From Winogradskyella sp. (GTDB lineage: Bacteria > Bacteroidota > Bacteroidia > Flavobacteriales > Flavobacteriaceae): a DNA stretch of 64,000 nucleotides. Below the pieces are notes generated by a model. That model was not told where the DNA came from. It ran no database searches and saw only the letters and a program-made list of their open reading frames with translations. Where the stretch lies: positions 220,302-284,301 of the forward strand of contig PBLD01000010.1 in NCBI GenBank assembly GCA_002722255.1, in the 5' to 3' direction. Position numbers and translations under genes: made by a program. Shown one piece after another: positions 36,765 to 46,368 of this stretch. Each line of letters begins with the position of its first letter. The first letter of the stretch is position 1.

Positions 36765-37931
36765 ATGAATTTTAATTTTCTAACGCCTGTTTCAGATGCG
36801 GTTTTAGCTCACTCAGAACTATTAGCGCAGCAAGCGCTAGGAAAAAAAATCAAAATTCACTCGAAGCAAAATGGTATCCCAGATTTAGATGATGTTCAAT
36901 TAGCAATCATAGGAGTTCTAGAAAATAGAAATGATGTTAACTATATAGGTGTTGATATTAATTTCGATGCTGTTAGGAAAACACTTTATACACTATTCCC
37001 AGGAAATTGGAGTACAACGATTGCAGATCTTGGTGATATATTACCAGGCGAATCTGTAGAAGACACCTACTTTGCTATTCGCACTGCTATCAATGTCTTG
37101 GTGGAAAAAAACATTATTCCAATAATATTAGGTGGAAGTCAAGATTTAACCTACGCCAATTATCGTGCATATGATGATTTGATGCCAATGGTTAATATTG
37201 TCAATGTAGATACCAACTTCGATTTAGGAGATGCTAATCTACCAATCAAGAATAATAGTTATGTGGGGAAGATCATTGTAGAAGAGCCTTATAATCTTTT
37301 TAATTATTCAGCGATAGGCTATCAAACGTATTTTAATTCTCAAGAAGAGATAGATCTTATGGAGAAGCTCTATTTTGAGTCGTATCGTTTAGGTGAGATA
37401 TCTGCAGATATACATAAAGTAGAGCCGTTATTAAGAGACGCTCATATAGTTTCTATTGATTTAAAATCCATAAGAGCTGCTGAGGTAAGTGATAGTATAA
37501 AATATTCACCTAATGGATTTTCTGGAAAAGAAATTTGTGCCATTACAAGATATGCTGGGATAAGCAATAAAGTGTCTTCATTTGGGATTTATGAATATAG
37601 TAATTCTAAAAATGATTCAGCTTCTTCTATGTTAATTGCTCAAATGATATGGTATTTCGTAGAAGGGGTAAATTGTAGGGTGAAAGATGACAGTTTTAAC
37701 AATGAAAATGAGTTTCAAAAGTATAATGTGTTAGTAGAAGATGACGAACTCATATTTTATAAAAGTTTAAAAACAGGCCGTTGGTGGATAGAAATTCCTT
37801 TTTTACCAGATGTTAATAATAAATTAAAAAAGCACACGTTATTACCATGCATGCATGCCGATTATGTACTTGCTACTCAAGGTGAAATACCTGAACGTTG
37901 GTATAAAGCCTATAGGAAGAACAGCTTTTAA
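36765..37931 (+). CDS. Arginase/formimidoylglutamase-fold protein lacking metal ligands
   Basis: The 388-residue protein aligns in layout with the ureohydrolase fold, but the metal motifs are degenerate. GGxHD reads GGSQD (about 123-127), DAHxD reads DTNFD (about 149-153), and SxDxDxxDP reads SIDLKSIRAAE (about 230-240). Three or more of the manganese ligands are therefore missing, so arginase or formimidoylglutamase activity is unlikely. The gene sits 6 nt after topA and directly before gldKLMN, a position seen in other gliding Flavobacteriaceae. A structural or regulatory role is possible; this is inference. Confidence 0.8.
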   Translation: MNFNFLTPVSDAVLAHSELLAQQALGKKIKIHSKQNGIPDLDDVQLAIIGVLENRNDVNYIGVDINFDAVRKTLYTLFPGNWSTTIADLGDILPGESVEDTYFAIRTAINVLVEKNIIPIILGGSQDLTYANYRAYDDLMPMVNIVNVDTNFDLGDANLPIKNNSYVGKIIVEEPYNLFNYSAIGYQTYFNSQEEIDLMEKLYFESYRLGEISADIHKVEPLLRDAHIVSIDLKSIRAAEVSDSIKYSPNGFSGKEICAITRYAGISNKVSSFGIYEYSNSKNDSASSMLIAQMIWYFVEGVNCRVKDDSFNNENEFQKYNVLVEDDELIFYKSLKTGRWWIEIPFLPDVNNKLKKHTLLPCMHADYVLATQGEIPERWYKAYRKNSF

Positions 37932-38018
37932 AAAGAACACTTAGTCGATAATTTAACATTTAAGATATCGACGAAATGCATTTTTTAAGGATGAAATGCA
38001 AAAAAAAATTGAAAAAAG

Positions 38019-38049
38019 TTGTTTTTTAGAAAATATATAAATATGTTTA
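38019..38049 (+). promoter_or_regulatory. Probable promoter of gldKLMN
   Basis: TTG (38019-38021), 20 nt spacer, TATGTTTA (38042-38049), a 7 of 8 match including the spacing. It lies 42 nt before gldK, in a 160-nt AT-rich gap that also holds a direct repeat of GAAATGCA. Confidence 0.5.
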
Positions 38050-38091
38050 CGACCTTAAAATTAAGGACGACTAATTTAACCTCGAGTTACT

Positions 38092-39444
38092 ATGAATATT
38101 AAGAGATTTATTTTACTTACCGCTGTATTGGTTTTGGTTGCCAGTTGTAATTCTGGAGACCGCGGACAATTAGTAGGTGTTAAAGGTAAAAAATGGCACC
38201 CAGAGAAACCTTATGGTATGACTTTAGTACCTGGTGGTGCTTTCATTATGGGTAAATCAGACGATGATATCGCTGGTGTAAAAGATGCTCCTACAAAAAC
38301 GGCTACTGTACGTGCATTTTACATGGACGAAACTGAGATTACAAATAGTGAGTACAGACAGTTTGTGTATTGGGTAAGAGATTCTATTCTTAGACTTAAT
38401 TTGGCTGAAATGGCTGACTTAGAAGGTAAAACTCCAGGAAATGGTGACATAGGTGAGTTTGCTTATTTAGATGCAAATCCAGAAGAGTTAAATGCTTACG
38501 AAAGTTATATGCAGAATACCTATGGTAATGAGCAAAGAAAGATTAATCGCGATGCGGAATTATATTTCGCTACAGATGATTATCCAGATGAGCTTTATGC
38601 AGAGGTTATGGACGGTATGTATTTGCCATTAGAAGAGTCTTATAACGGACAGCGCACTTGGGATGTGAAGCAATTCAAATTTCAGTACACCTATATGGAT
38701 ATTGCTAAGGCTGCAAAAGATAGAAGTCTTAAACGTTCAGAAGTTATTCAGCAAGAAGAGGTAGAGATTTATCCAGATACTACAGCTTGGATTAGAGACT
38801 TTGCTTACTCATATAATGAGCCAATGCACAATGATTATTTTTGGCATGATGCTTATGGTGATTACCCAGTAGTAGGTGTATCTTGGAAACAAGCTCAGGC
38901 ATTCTGTCAGTGGAGAACATTATATCATAACGGTTACCAAAGAAGTAAAGGAAAGCAACCAGTAAATTCATATAGATTACCATCAGAAGCTGAGTGGGAA
39001 TACGCTGCTCGTGGTGGCTTGCAAGGTGCTTCTTATCCTTGGGGTGGACCTTACACTAAGAATGACAGAGGTTGCTTTATGGCAAACTTTAAACCTTTAA
39101 GAGGTGATTATGCAGCAGATCAGGCTTTATATACTGTAGAAGCTGATGCTTATGATCCAAATGATTTCAACTTATATAATATGGCAGGTAATGTTTCAGA
39201 ATGGGTAAACGGTTCTTATGATCCTGCTTCTTATGAATTCTCGTCTACAATCAATCCAAATGTTAATGATCCTGAAAACTCTCGTAAAGTTGTTAGAGGT
39301 GGTTCTTGGAAAGATGTTGCTTACTTCCTACAAGTAAGTTCTAGAGATTATGAGTATGCAGACTCAGCAAGAAGTTACATTGGTTTCAGAACTGTACAAG
39401 ACTATATGGGAACTGAAGTAACTAAAAACGCAGCAACTAACTAA
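38092..39444 (+). CDS. gldK: Gliding motility/type IX secretion lipoprotein GldK
   Basis: GldK forms, with GldN, the periplasmic ring of the type IX secretion system attached to the outer membrane. The 450-residue protein has a lipoprotein signal (lipobox VASC, cysteine about 19) and a formylglycine-generating-enzyme-like fold: YGMTLVPGGAFIMGKSDDD (about 41-59), FYMDETEITNSEYRQF (about 75-90), YRLPSEAEWEYAARGG (about 299-314), NVSEWVNG and RKVVRGGSW. These are marks of the fold; the protein acts as a structural subunit. It heads gldKLMN. Confidence 0.95.
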   Translation: MNIKRFILLTAVLVLVASCNSGDRGQLVGVKGKKWHPEKPYGMTLVPGGAFIMGKSDDDIAGVKDAPTKTATVRAFYMDETEITNSEYRQFVYWVRDSILRLNLAEMADLEGKTPGNGDIGEFAYLDANPEELNAYESYMQNTYGNEQRKINRDAELYFATDDYPDELYAEVMDGMYLPLEESYNGQRTWDVKQFKFQYTYMDIAKAAKDRSLKRSEVIQQEEVEIYPDTTAWIRDFAYSYNEPMHNDYFWHDAYGDYPVVGVSWKQAQAFCQWRTLYHNGYQRSKGKQPVNSYRLPSEAEWEYAARGGLQGASYPWGGPYTKNDRGCFMANFKPLRGDYAADQALYTVEADAYDPNDFNLYNMAGNVSEWVNGSYDPASYEFSSTINPNVNDPENSRKVVRGGSWKDVAYFLQVSSRDYEYADSARSYIGFRTVQDYMGTEVTKNAATN

Positions 39445-39531
39445 ACAAACTTAAAACAATAACCCAAATTAAATTAACCTACTTAAGTTATCATCCATTT
39501 AACTTAAACTAAAAAACTAAACAAACAAATT

Positions 39532-40167
39532 ATGGCACAGAAAGGTAAAATCACAGTAACAAACATGGTCTACGGATTAGGAGCAGCAATCGTAATTGTT
39601 GGAGCATTATTCAAAATCCAGCACTGGCCTTACGGTTCTCTAATCTTAGCAATAGGTATGGTTGTTGAAGCATTTGTATTTGCTTACTCAGCGTTTGAAA
39701 GACAACAATCAGACTTAGATTGGTCGTTAGTATATCCAGAATTAGCAGGTGGTCAGTCTACAGGCAAAAAAGCTAAAAAAGAAGAGCCAAAAGATGCTGA
39801 AGGATTATTATCTAAAAAATTAGATAACTTATTAAAAGAAGCTAAAATTGATGGTGAATTAATGGCAAGCTTAGGTAACAGCATTAAAAACTTTGAAGGT
39901 GCAGCTAAAGGTATCAGCCCAACAGTTGATTCTATGGCAGCTCAAAAGAAATATAGCGAAGAAATGTCTTTAGCAGCAGCTCAGATGGAATCTTTAAATA
40001 GCCTTTACAAAGTACAAATGGAAAGTGCAAATCGTCAGGCAGCAATCAATGAAGAGGCTGTAGAAAATGCACAGAAATTAAAAGAGCAAATGGCTTCTTT
40101 AGCATCAAACCTTTCATCACTAAATGGTGTATATGGTGGAATGTTATCTGCTATGAACAAAAACTAA
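39532..40167 (+). CDS. gldL: Type IX secretion inner-membrane protein GldL
   Basis: GldL and GldM form the proton-driven motor of type IX secretion and gliding. The 211-residue protein has two N-terminal membrane segments (about 10-30 and 35-55), with the typical GLGAAIVIVGALFKIQHWPYG between them. A long helical cytoplasmic domain follows (about 90-211). The charged and polar residues inside the membrane pair include the conserved lysine, histidine and glutamate of the motor. It lies 87 nt after gldK and 50 nt before gldM. Confidence 0.95.
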   Translation: MAQKGKITVTNMVYGLGAAIVIVGALFKIQHWPYGSLILAIGMVVEAFVFAYSAFERQQSDLDWSLVYPELAGGQSTGKKAKKEEPKDAEGLLSKKLDNLLKEAKIDGELMASLGNSIKNFEGAAKGISPTVDSMAAQKKYSEEMSLAAAQMESLNSLYKVQMESANRQAAINEEAVENAQKLKEQMASLASNLSSLNGVYGGMLSAMNKN

Positions 40168-40217
40168 TTAGTTTTTATAAACAATTTAATTAATTAACAT
40201 TTAAAAACTAATTTACA

Positions 40218-41804
40218 ATGGCAGGAGGAAAATTATCTGCAAGACAGAAAATGATTAACTTAATGTACTTGGTGTTTATTTCAATGATTGCAATGACAAC
40301 GAGTAAGGAGATATTATCTGCTTTCAGTTTATTTAATACAAAATTTGAAAACGCAAATGAGTTAGCTGTTGCTTCAAACACTACTCTTTTGAAAGGCTTA
40401 GAAAAACAAGCTAGTGAAAAACCAAAGGATTTTGGTGTTGCTTATAACAATGCGCAAAAAGTAAGTTCTATTTCTAATGAATTTTTTACTTATTTAGAGT
40501 CACAAAAATCAATGATTTTAAATAAAGGAAACTATGCTGAAAAGTTCAAAGAAGAAGGTGGATTACCAGCAGAGGAAATGGACAAAGGAGATGCTCTAGA
40601 TGAATTTTGGTTTACAGGAGATCGTCTAACAAAAGAAGGTCAGGCATTTGTTGATAGAATTAACAAATATAAAGCAGACATCAATGAAGTATTAGGAGAC
40701 GATGTGGCTTACAACCCAGCAAAGGAGATTTTAGAGCGTCGTTTTAGTACTGCAGAAGTAACTAATAAAGATGGGAAAAAACAAAGCTGGTTAGATTATA
40801 ACTTTCAAGGATTTCCAGCTGTAGCATCTTATACCAAGTTAACTGCAATGCAGAATGATATTAAAGCAACTGAAGCTAACCTTTATAATGTATTCTTAGG
40901 AAATACTGTTGATGAAGCAACGTCTTTAAAAAACTATACTGCAATCGTTATACCAGACAAGAATGCATTTTTTGCAGGTGAGAAGTTCACAGGTTCTGTA
41001 GTTTTAGGTAAGTACGCTAACGTAACACCAACAAAATTAAAAGTTGGAGATACTGATTTAGATATGAACAGAGAAGGAGCTATTGATTCTACTGGAGCAG
41101 CAAGAATAGAGTTCACAGTAGGTAATGTTGGTGAGCATGATATTAACGGACAATTCACGTTTTTAGAAAAAGGGCAGGAGTTACCGATTGATTTTAGTGG
41201 TAAGTACGTTGTTGTACCCAGACCTAATTCAGCAACTATATCAGCTGATAAGATGAATGTTGTTTATCGTGGTGTTGCTAATCCAATGACTATTTCTTTT
41301 GCAGGTATAGCAGACAATAAAGTATCTGCTTCTGGTGCTGGTTTATCTAGAGCATCAGGTCAAGGTAAATATGTAATGAATCCTGGTACGGGGAAAGAAG
41401 TAACCATTAATGTTACGGGTACTCTAGATGATGGTTCAAGAGTAAGCGACCGTAAAACATTTAGAATAAAAGATATTCCTGCACCAACAGGTGTAATAGC
41501 TGGTCAAACAGGTGTAGTAAAGTTGCCTAAGCGTAACGTTGAGATAGGTACTGTTGCGGCAAAATTAGATGATTTTGTTTTCGATTTACCAATCCAAGTT
41601 ACATCTTTTAAAATTAGAGTGCCAGGTCAACCTACGATTAGTGTATCAGGTACAAAAATGAATGCACAAGCAAAGGCTGCAATCAAAAAGGCTAGAAGAG
41701 GAGACAATATTACAATTTTTGATATTAGAGCAAAAATTCAAGGAAACTCAAAATACAATCTTAAAAACGTTTCACCTGTAATTGTAGAAGTTACAAGTAA
41801 CTAA
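40218..41804 (+). CDS. gldM: Type IX secretion motor protein GldM
   Basis: GldM spans the periplasm as a dimer and couples the GldL motor to the GldK/N ring. The 528-residue protein has one N-terminal membrane segment (about 10-35, KMINLMYLVFISMIAMTTSKEIL) and a long elongated periplasmic part of four domains. Residues of note are AGGKLSARQKMINLMYLV at the start and MTISFAGIADNKV and RVSDRKTFRIKDIPAPTG in the later domains. The length matches GldM. Confidence 0.95.
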   Translation: MAGGKLSARQKMINLMYLVFISMIAMTTSKEILSAFSLFNTKFENANELAVASNTTLLKGLEKQASEKPKDFGVAYNNAQKVSSISNEFFTYLESQKSMILNKGNYAEKFKEEGGLPAEEMDKGDALDEFWFTGDRLTKEGQAFVDRINKYKADINEVLGDDVAYNPAKEILERRFSTAEVTNKDGKKQSWLDYNFQGFPAVASYTKLTAMQNDIKATEANLYNVFLGNTVDEATSLKNYTAIVIPDKNAFFAGEKFTGSVVLGKYANVTPTKLKVGDTDLDMNREGAIDSTGAARIEFTVGNVGEHDINGQFTFLEKGQELPIDFSGKYVVVPRPNSATISADKMNVVYRGVANPMTISFAGIADNKVSASGAGLSRASGQGKYVMNPGTGKEVTINVTGTLDDGSRVSDRKTFRIKDIPAPTGVIAGQTGVVKLPKRNVEIGTVAAKLDDFVFDLPIQVTSFKIRVPGQPTISVSGTKMNAQAKAAIKKARRGDNITIFDIRAKIQGNSKYNLKNVSPVIVEVTSN

Positions 41805-41865
41805 TTAATTCAATAATTAACAGTTACAAACGTTAAAAATAAAGAAACCCAAATTAATTAATAAG

Positions 41866-42774
41866 ATGGAAATTAAAAGGTTTATATACACAGGTTTAGT
41901 AGCATTAGTCGCAAACAGTGCTTTTTCGCAGGCTAATATTCTAAATGCAAAAATACCTGAAGAAATAGGTATGAAAACAGAAGCAGAATTGCTTTTAGAC
42001 AACGATAAGCCATTAGAATACGGTTATGTAGGAGATAGAGACATCTTATACTCAAAAATGACTTGGGAGAAAGTTGTATTAGATGAACGTGTTAATTTTC
42101 CACTTTACTTCCCGGTTGAGGGTAATTTAGGTGATGATCGTAAATCTTTATACAAGGTTTTGATGGAAAATATTGAAAGCGGAATGATTTCTAAGATATA
42201 CGGTGATTCGTATTTCACGGAAGAGCGTACGCTGAAAGATATTGAGGCTGCTTTAAAAATGAGAAAAATCACTGATCCAGGTTATGATTACATGAATGAA
42301 AATGGGGTGGGTGAAGACGAAGTACCAGAAGAGTTTGTGATAGAAAGAAATATAGAACCTGCTGATATTAGTTCTTATTTAATCAAAGGCCTTTGGTATT
42401 TTGATAAACGTCAAGGTGAATTAAAATATAGAATTCTGGGTATAGCACCTGCGGCACCAGATGTTAACTTTATTGATTCTGAAGACGAAGCTCAGAAAGA
42501 GCCAATACCTATGTTTTGGGTCTTTTATCCAGAAGTAAGGGACATTTTGCACGAAGCTAAAGCTTTTAACAACGATAACAGTGCGTCACCAATTTCTTTT
42601 GATCATTTACTTAATAGCCGTCGTTTTCATGGAATTATTTATAAAGAAGATAACGTTTATGGTGACAGAGAAGTAAAGGAGTACGTTGCAGAAAATGCGC
42701 TTATGCAATTATTAGAATCTGAGCGTATCAAAGATAAGATCAGAGATTTTGAACAAGATATGTGGAGTTACTAA
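41866..42774 (+). CDS. gldN: Type IX secretion ring protein GldN
   Basis: GldN pairs with GldK in the outer-membrane-attached ring. The 302-residue protein has a signal peptide (about 1-19, cleaved before QANILNAKIP). DRDILYSKMTWEKVVLDERVNFPLYFP (about 58-84) and PMFWVFYPEVRDILHEAKAFN (about 224-244) are family features. A terminator follows its stop by 22 nt, so it closes the operon. Confidence 0.94.
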   Translation: MEIKRFIYTGLVALVANSAFSQANILNAKIPEEIGMKTEAELLLDNDKPLEYGYVGDRDILYSKMTWEKVVLDERVNFPLYFPVEGNLGDDRKSLYKVLMENIESGMISKIYGDSYFTEERTLKDIEAALKMRKITDPGYDYMNENGVGEDEVPEEFVIERNIEPADISSYLIKGLWYFDKRQGELKYRILGIAPAAPDVNFIDSEDEAQKEPIPMFWVFYPEVRDILHEAKAFNNDNSASPISFDHLLNSRRFHGIIYKEDNVYGDREVKEYVAENALMQLLESERIKDKIRDFEQDMWSY

Positions 42775-42796
42775 TAACTCTCAAAATGTAAAAGTA

Positions 42797-42830
42797 AACG
42801 CTCACTTTAAAGTGGGCGTTTTTTATTTTT
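42797..42830 (+). terminator. Terminator of gldKLMN
   Basis: AACGCTCACTTT (42797-42808) and AAAGTGGGCGTT (42809-42820) form a 24-nt near-perfect palindrome followed by TTTTATTTTT. The T-tract overlaps the -7 element of the next gene. Confidence 0.82.
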
Positions 42831-42831
42831 G
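42824..42831 (+). promoter_or_regulatory. -7 element of the FAD oxidoreductase gene inside the gldN terminator tract
   Basis: TATTTTTG matches TAnnTTTG exactly and ends 4 nt before the ATG at 42836, so the message would start at or near the start codon. The element is built from the terminator T-tract. Confidence 0.5.
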
Positions 42832-42835
42832 TACA

Positions 42836-43882
42836 ATGATGAAAAGTGTTGATTATATAGTTGTTGGTTGTGGTTTGGCAAGTATTGCATTTTGTGAGTT
42901 GTTAAGAAATAACAAGAAATCATTTATAGTTTTCGATGATAATTCACAACAGTCATCTATTGTGGCGGCAGGCTTATATAATCCTGTTATTTTAAAACGA
43001 TTTTCAGAGGTCTGGAAAGCAAAAGAGCAACTAAATCTGGCATTACCAGTTTATAAAAGAATTGAACAAGATCTAAAAATTAAAATAGATTATAAACTTA
43101 GAATACTAAGAAGGTTTACGTCTATAAAAGAACAGAATTTATGGTTTAACGCTTCTGATAAACCAAAACTAGAGCCTTACCTTTCTACGCAACTAGTTAA
43201 GAACACTAATGAATTTATAGATGCACCATTCGGATTTGGTGAGGTGTTACACGCAGGCAGGATAGAAACGGAAAAGCTTATACATGCATACAAGACATTT
43301 TTAAAAGAAAATCAAAGTTTTGTAGAAGCGCGTTTTGAGTATCAAAATCTTCAAGTTTCACCTCATGGGTTAATTTATAATGATATAAATGCAAGGCAGG
43401 TAGTTTTTGCTGAAGGATTTGGAGTTAAAAACAATCCTTATTTTAAAGACATACCGCTTAATGGAACAAAGGGTGAGGTATTAATAATCAAAGCTCCTCA
43501 ACTTAATATCGATTATGGTATTAAGTCTTCGGTATTTATTATTCCACTAGAAAATGACTTATACGCAGTCGGTGCGACATACAATTGGACAGATAAAAGT
43601 AATATTCCAACTGAAGAAGGCAAACAAGAGTTAATCAATAAGCTAAAAACGTTTTTACAGTGTGAATTTGAAGTTGTTCAACATTTAGCTGGAATTCGTC
43701 CTACAGTGAAAGACCGTAGACCTTTGGTTGGGCAACATGCCGAATATCAAAATTTATATGTTTTAAACGGACTTGGTACCAGAGGTGTTATGATAGCACC
43801 TTATGTAGCACAAAAGCTTTATCAATTAATAGAAAATAATACAGCTTTAGACTCTGAAATTAATATTTCACGTTTTAATTAA
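42836..43882 (+). CDS. FAD-dependent oxidoreductase (DadA/glycine oxidase-like)
   Basis: The start is set at the ATG pair 42836/42839, giving MMKSVDYIVVGCGLASIAFCELL; a longer frame would begin inside gldN. The product has 348 residues. The Rossmann motif is GCGLASIAF (about 11-19), the adenosine-binding acid follows in FIVFDD, VAAGLYNPV marks the DAO-type flavin contact, and GIRPTVKDRRPLVG with LNGLGTRGVM form the C-terminal flavin-binding end. It probably oxidises an amino acid or other amine; the substrate is unknown. Confidence 0.85.
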   Translation: MMKSVDYIVVGCGLASIAFCELLRNNKKSFIVFDDNSQQSSIVAAGLYNPVILKRFSEVWKAKEQLNLALPVYKRIEQDLKIKIDYKLRILRRFTSIKEQNLWFNASDKPKLEPYLSTQLVKNTNEFIDAPFGFGEVLHAGRIETEKLIHAYKTFLKENQSFVEARFEYQNLQVSPHGLIYNDINARQVVFAEGFGVKNNPYFKDIPLNGTKGEVLIIKAPQLNIDYGIKSSVFIIPLENDLYAVGATYNWTDKSNIPTEEGKQELINKLKTFLQCEFEVVQHLAGIRPTVKDRRPLVGQHAEYQNLYVLNGLGTRGVMIAPYVAQKLYQLIENNTALDSEINISRFN

Positions 43883-43888
43883 AAGTCT

Positions 43889-44272
43889 TTACTTCTTAAC
43901 TAGAGATTTGTCGTATTTCATAAATATGTTAATCCATATATTACGTGATAACCTCATAATTATTGGAAAGAATACTAATAAGGTTCCAACAATACTAATG
44001 AAGCCTACAGTTTCAGAAAATCCAAGAATAACATAACTAATAATAAAGGCAGCTACCGAAAACGCAATTCCAACACCATAGCTTACATACATAGAGCCAT
44101 AGAAGAATGAAGGTTCCATCTGGTATTTCGTTTTACAATGCGAGCAATGATCGTGCATCTTTAAAACTTCTGAAATGGCATAAGGATTCTTGTTAACATA
44201 CATAGATTCCTGATGGCATTTTGGGCAGACCCCAAATAAAATGCTATATAATTTCATTCCTTTTCTAATCAT
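43889..44272 (-). CDS. DUF983 membrane protein with zinc-ribbon motif
   Basis: The start is placed at ATG 44272 (MIRKGMKLYSILFG), supported by a -7 element 36 nt upstream; a longer frame would start upstream of that element. The 127-residue product has two CxxC pairs (VCPKC at about 16-20, HCSHC at about 42-46) and two membrane segments (about 60-85 and 90-112), the DUF983 layout. Function is unknown. It converges with the oxidoreductase gene with 6 nt between stops. Confidence 0.82.
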   Translation of the reverse strand: MIRKGMKLYSILFGVCPKCHQESMYVNKNPYAISEVLKMHDHCSHCKTKYQMEPSFFYGSMYVSYGVGIAFSVAAFIISYVILGFSETVGFISIVGTLLVFFPIIMRLSRNIWINIFMKYDKSLVKK

Positions 44273-44307
44273 AGCTAAAACCTTTACTTTTGCGTTTTGT
44301 TGAACTA

Positions 44308-44315
44308 CAAAGATA
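44308..44315 (-). promoter_or_regulatory. -7 element of the DUF983 gene
   Basis: The minus strand reads TATCTTTG, an exact TAnnTTTG match, 36 nt before the chosen start. It lies within the longer reading frame, which argues against the longer start. Confidence 0.45.
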
Positions 44316-44385
44316 ACTTTTTTGTAAGTCTGTATTTGTAACAATTGTAACATTTTATGCAGTTGTATTTTTAAGAAAACTATAT

Positions 44386-46293
44386 ATGCTCAATATTCAT
44401 AATCTGTCTATATCCTTTCAAGGTGAATATCTTTTTGAAGACATAACATTTAAACTTGGTACAGGCGACCGCATTGGTTTAATTGGTAAAAATGGAGCCG
44501 GTAAATCTACAATGCTAAGGATTTTGGCCAAAGAACAAGAGTCAGATTCCGGTCAAATAGCAGCAGATAAAGATTTAAAAATTGGCTTTCTTAAGCAAGA
44601 CATTGATTTCGATTTTGGTAAAACCGTTTTAGAAGAATCTTACGAAGCCTTCAAAGAGATTAAACAATGTGAAGCTAAGCTAGATAATATTAACACTCAA
44701 TTAGCAGAACGTACAGATTACGAAAGTGAAGCTTATAATCAATTAATGATTGATTTGAATGACATTCAACACCAATACGAAATCTTAGGTGGTTATAATT
44801 ATCAAGGTGATACCGAAAAAATTCTTCAAGGTTTAGGGTTTAAGCGCGAAGACTTTGATAAACTCACAGATACCTTTTCAGGTGGATGGAGAATGCGTAT
44901 TGAACTCGCAAAGCTACTGCTTCAAAATAACGATTTGCTGTTGTTAGATGAGCCTACAAACCATTTAGATATCGAATCTATTATCTGGTTAGAAAACTTT
45001 CTGAAAACGTATCCAGGAGCAGTCGTAATTGTATCGCACGATAAAATGTTTTTAGATAACGTAACCAACAGAACTATTGAAATTTCATTAGGAAGAATCT
45101 ACGATTACAATAAACCTTACACAAAATTCCTTGAGTTAAGAAAGGAAATGAAAGTGCAGCAATTAGCAGCGCAAAAAAATCAGGAAAAGCAAATTCAGCA
45201 AACCGAAAAACTGATTGAAAAATTCAGAGCTAAAGCCTCAAAGGCAACAATGGCACAATCGTTAATTAAAAAGCTAGATAGAATTGAACGCATTGAAGTT
45301 GATGAAGACGATAATAGTGTAATGACCTTAAATTTTCCAGTGTCTATTACACCAGGAAAAGTGGTGGTTGAGATTGAAAACGTTTCAAAGAATTATGGTG
45401 ATTTACAAGTTTTAAATAATGTGAATTTAACAGTGCCAAGAGATGTGAAAACAGCATTTGTTGGTCAGAATGGTCAAGGAAAATCAACATTGGCAAAAAT
45501 TATCGTAGGTGACTTAAAGCACGATGGCAACGTCAATCTCGGCCATAACGTGCAGATAGGCTATTTTGCACAGAACCAAGCAGAATATTTAGACGGTAAC
45601 AAAACTGTCTTAGATACAATGATTGATGCTGCAAATGAAACCAACCGAAGTAAGGTTCGTGATATTTTAGGAGCATTCTTATTTAGAGGCGAAGAGGTAG
45701 AAAAGTACGTAAAAGTCTTGTCTGGTGGTGAGCGTAACCGTTTGGCATTGGCAAAGCTATTGCTTCAGCCATTGAATGTTTTAATAATGGATGAGCCTAC
45801 CAACCACTTAGATATTAAGTCTAAAAATGTACTAAAAGATGCGCTCAAAAAGTTTGAAGGTACGCTTATTTTGGTATCTCACGACAGGGATTTTCTACAA
45901 GGATTAACCGAAACGGTTTACGAGTTTAAAGACCAAAACATCAAGGAATATCTTGGAGACATCGATTATTATTTAGAGCAACGTAACATTGAAAATCTAA
46001 GAGAAGCCGAAAAGCGAACCGTTGTAGAGGATAAACCTAAAGAAAGCAATAAGCAAAGTTACGAAGACCAGAAAAAAGTAAAGTCGCTAAATAACAAGTT
46101 GAGTAATATTGAAGCTAAAATAAATCAGCTGGAAAAAGCTATTAAAGAAGACGACTTTAAACTGGAAACAGATTACGATAACACGGCTTCTGACCCTAAA
46201 TTCTTTGACGATTATCAAGAGAAAAAGAAGAATTTAGAACAGTTGATGGAAGAATGGGAAGAAGTTACCATTCAAATTGAAGAAATTTCATAG
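44386..46293 (+). CDS. ABC-F family ATPase (Uup/EttA type)
   Basis: ABC-F proteins act on ribosomes rather than as transporters. The 635-residue protein has two ATP-binding cassettes. The first has Walker A GKNGAGKST (about 38-46), signature FSGGWRMR and Walker B LLLLDEPTNHLD. The second has GQNGQGKST (about 359-367), LSGGERNR and LIMDEPTNHLD. A linker of about 80 residues (KNQEKQIQQTEKLIEKFRAK) joins them. A C-terminal coiled coil (about 555-635) is as in Uup, which binds DNA or ribosomes. No membrane segment is present. Exact subfamily is uncertain. Confidence 0.93.
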   Translation: MLNIHNLSISFQGEYLFEDITFKLGTGDRIGLIGKNGAGKSTMLRILAKEQESDSGQIAADKDLKIGFLKQDIDFDFGKTVLEESYEAFKEIKQCEAKLDNINTQLAERTDYESEAYNQLMIDLNDIQHQYEILGGYNYQGDTEKILQGLGFKREDFDKLTDTFSGGWRMRIELAKLLLQNNDLLLLDEPTNHLDIESIIWLENFLKTYPGAVVIVSHDKMFLDNVTNRTIEISLGRIYDYNKPYTKFLELRKEMKVQQLAAQKNQEKQIQQTEKLIEKFRAKASKATMAQSLIKKLDRIERIEVDEDDNSVMTLNFPVSITPGKVVVEIENVSKNYGDLQVLNNVNLTVPRDVKTAFVGQNGQGKSTLAKIIVGDLKHDGNVNLGHNVQIGYFAQNQAEYLDGNKTVLDTMIDAANETNRSKVRDILGAFLFRGEEVEKYVKVLSGGERNRLALAKLLLQPLNVLIMDEPTNHLDIKSKNVLKDALKKFEGTLILVSHDRDFLQGLTETVYEFKDQNIKEYLGDIDYYLEQRNIENLREAEKRTVVEDKPKESNKQSYEDQKKVKSLNNKLSNIEAKINQLEKAIKEDDFKLETDYDNTASDPKFFDDYQEKKKNLEQLMEEWEEVTIQIEEIS

Positions 46294-46335
46294 CAACATT
46301 AAGATTATTTTAACGACTGCGCATAATGATAACAA

Positions 46336-46343
46336 TAACTTTG
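46336..46343 (+). promoter_or_regulatory. -7 element of the RND efflux operon
   Basis: TAACTTTG matches TAnnTTTG exactly and lies 25 nt before the adaptor ATG at 46369. Confidence 0.45.
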
Positions 46344-46368
46344 TACGTTATTGATGACCGCTTTCATT

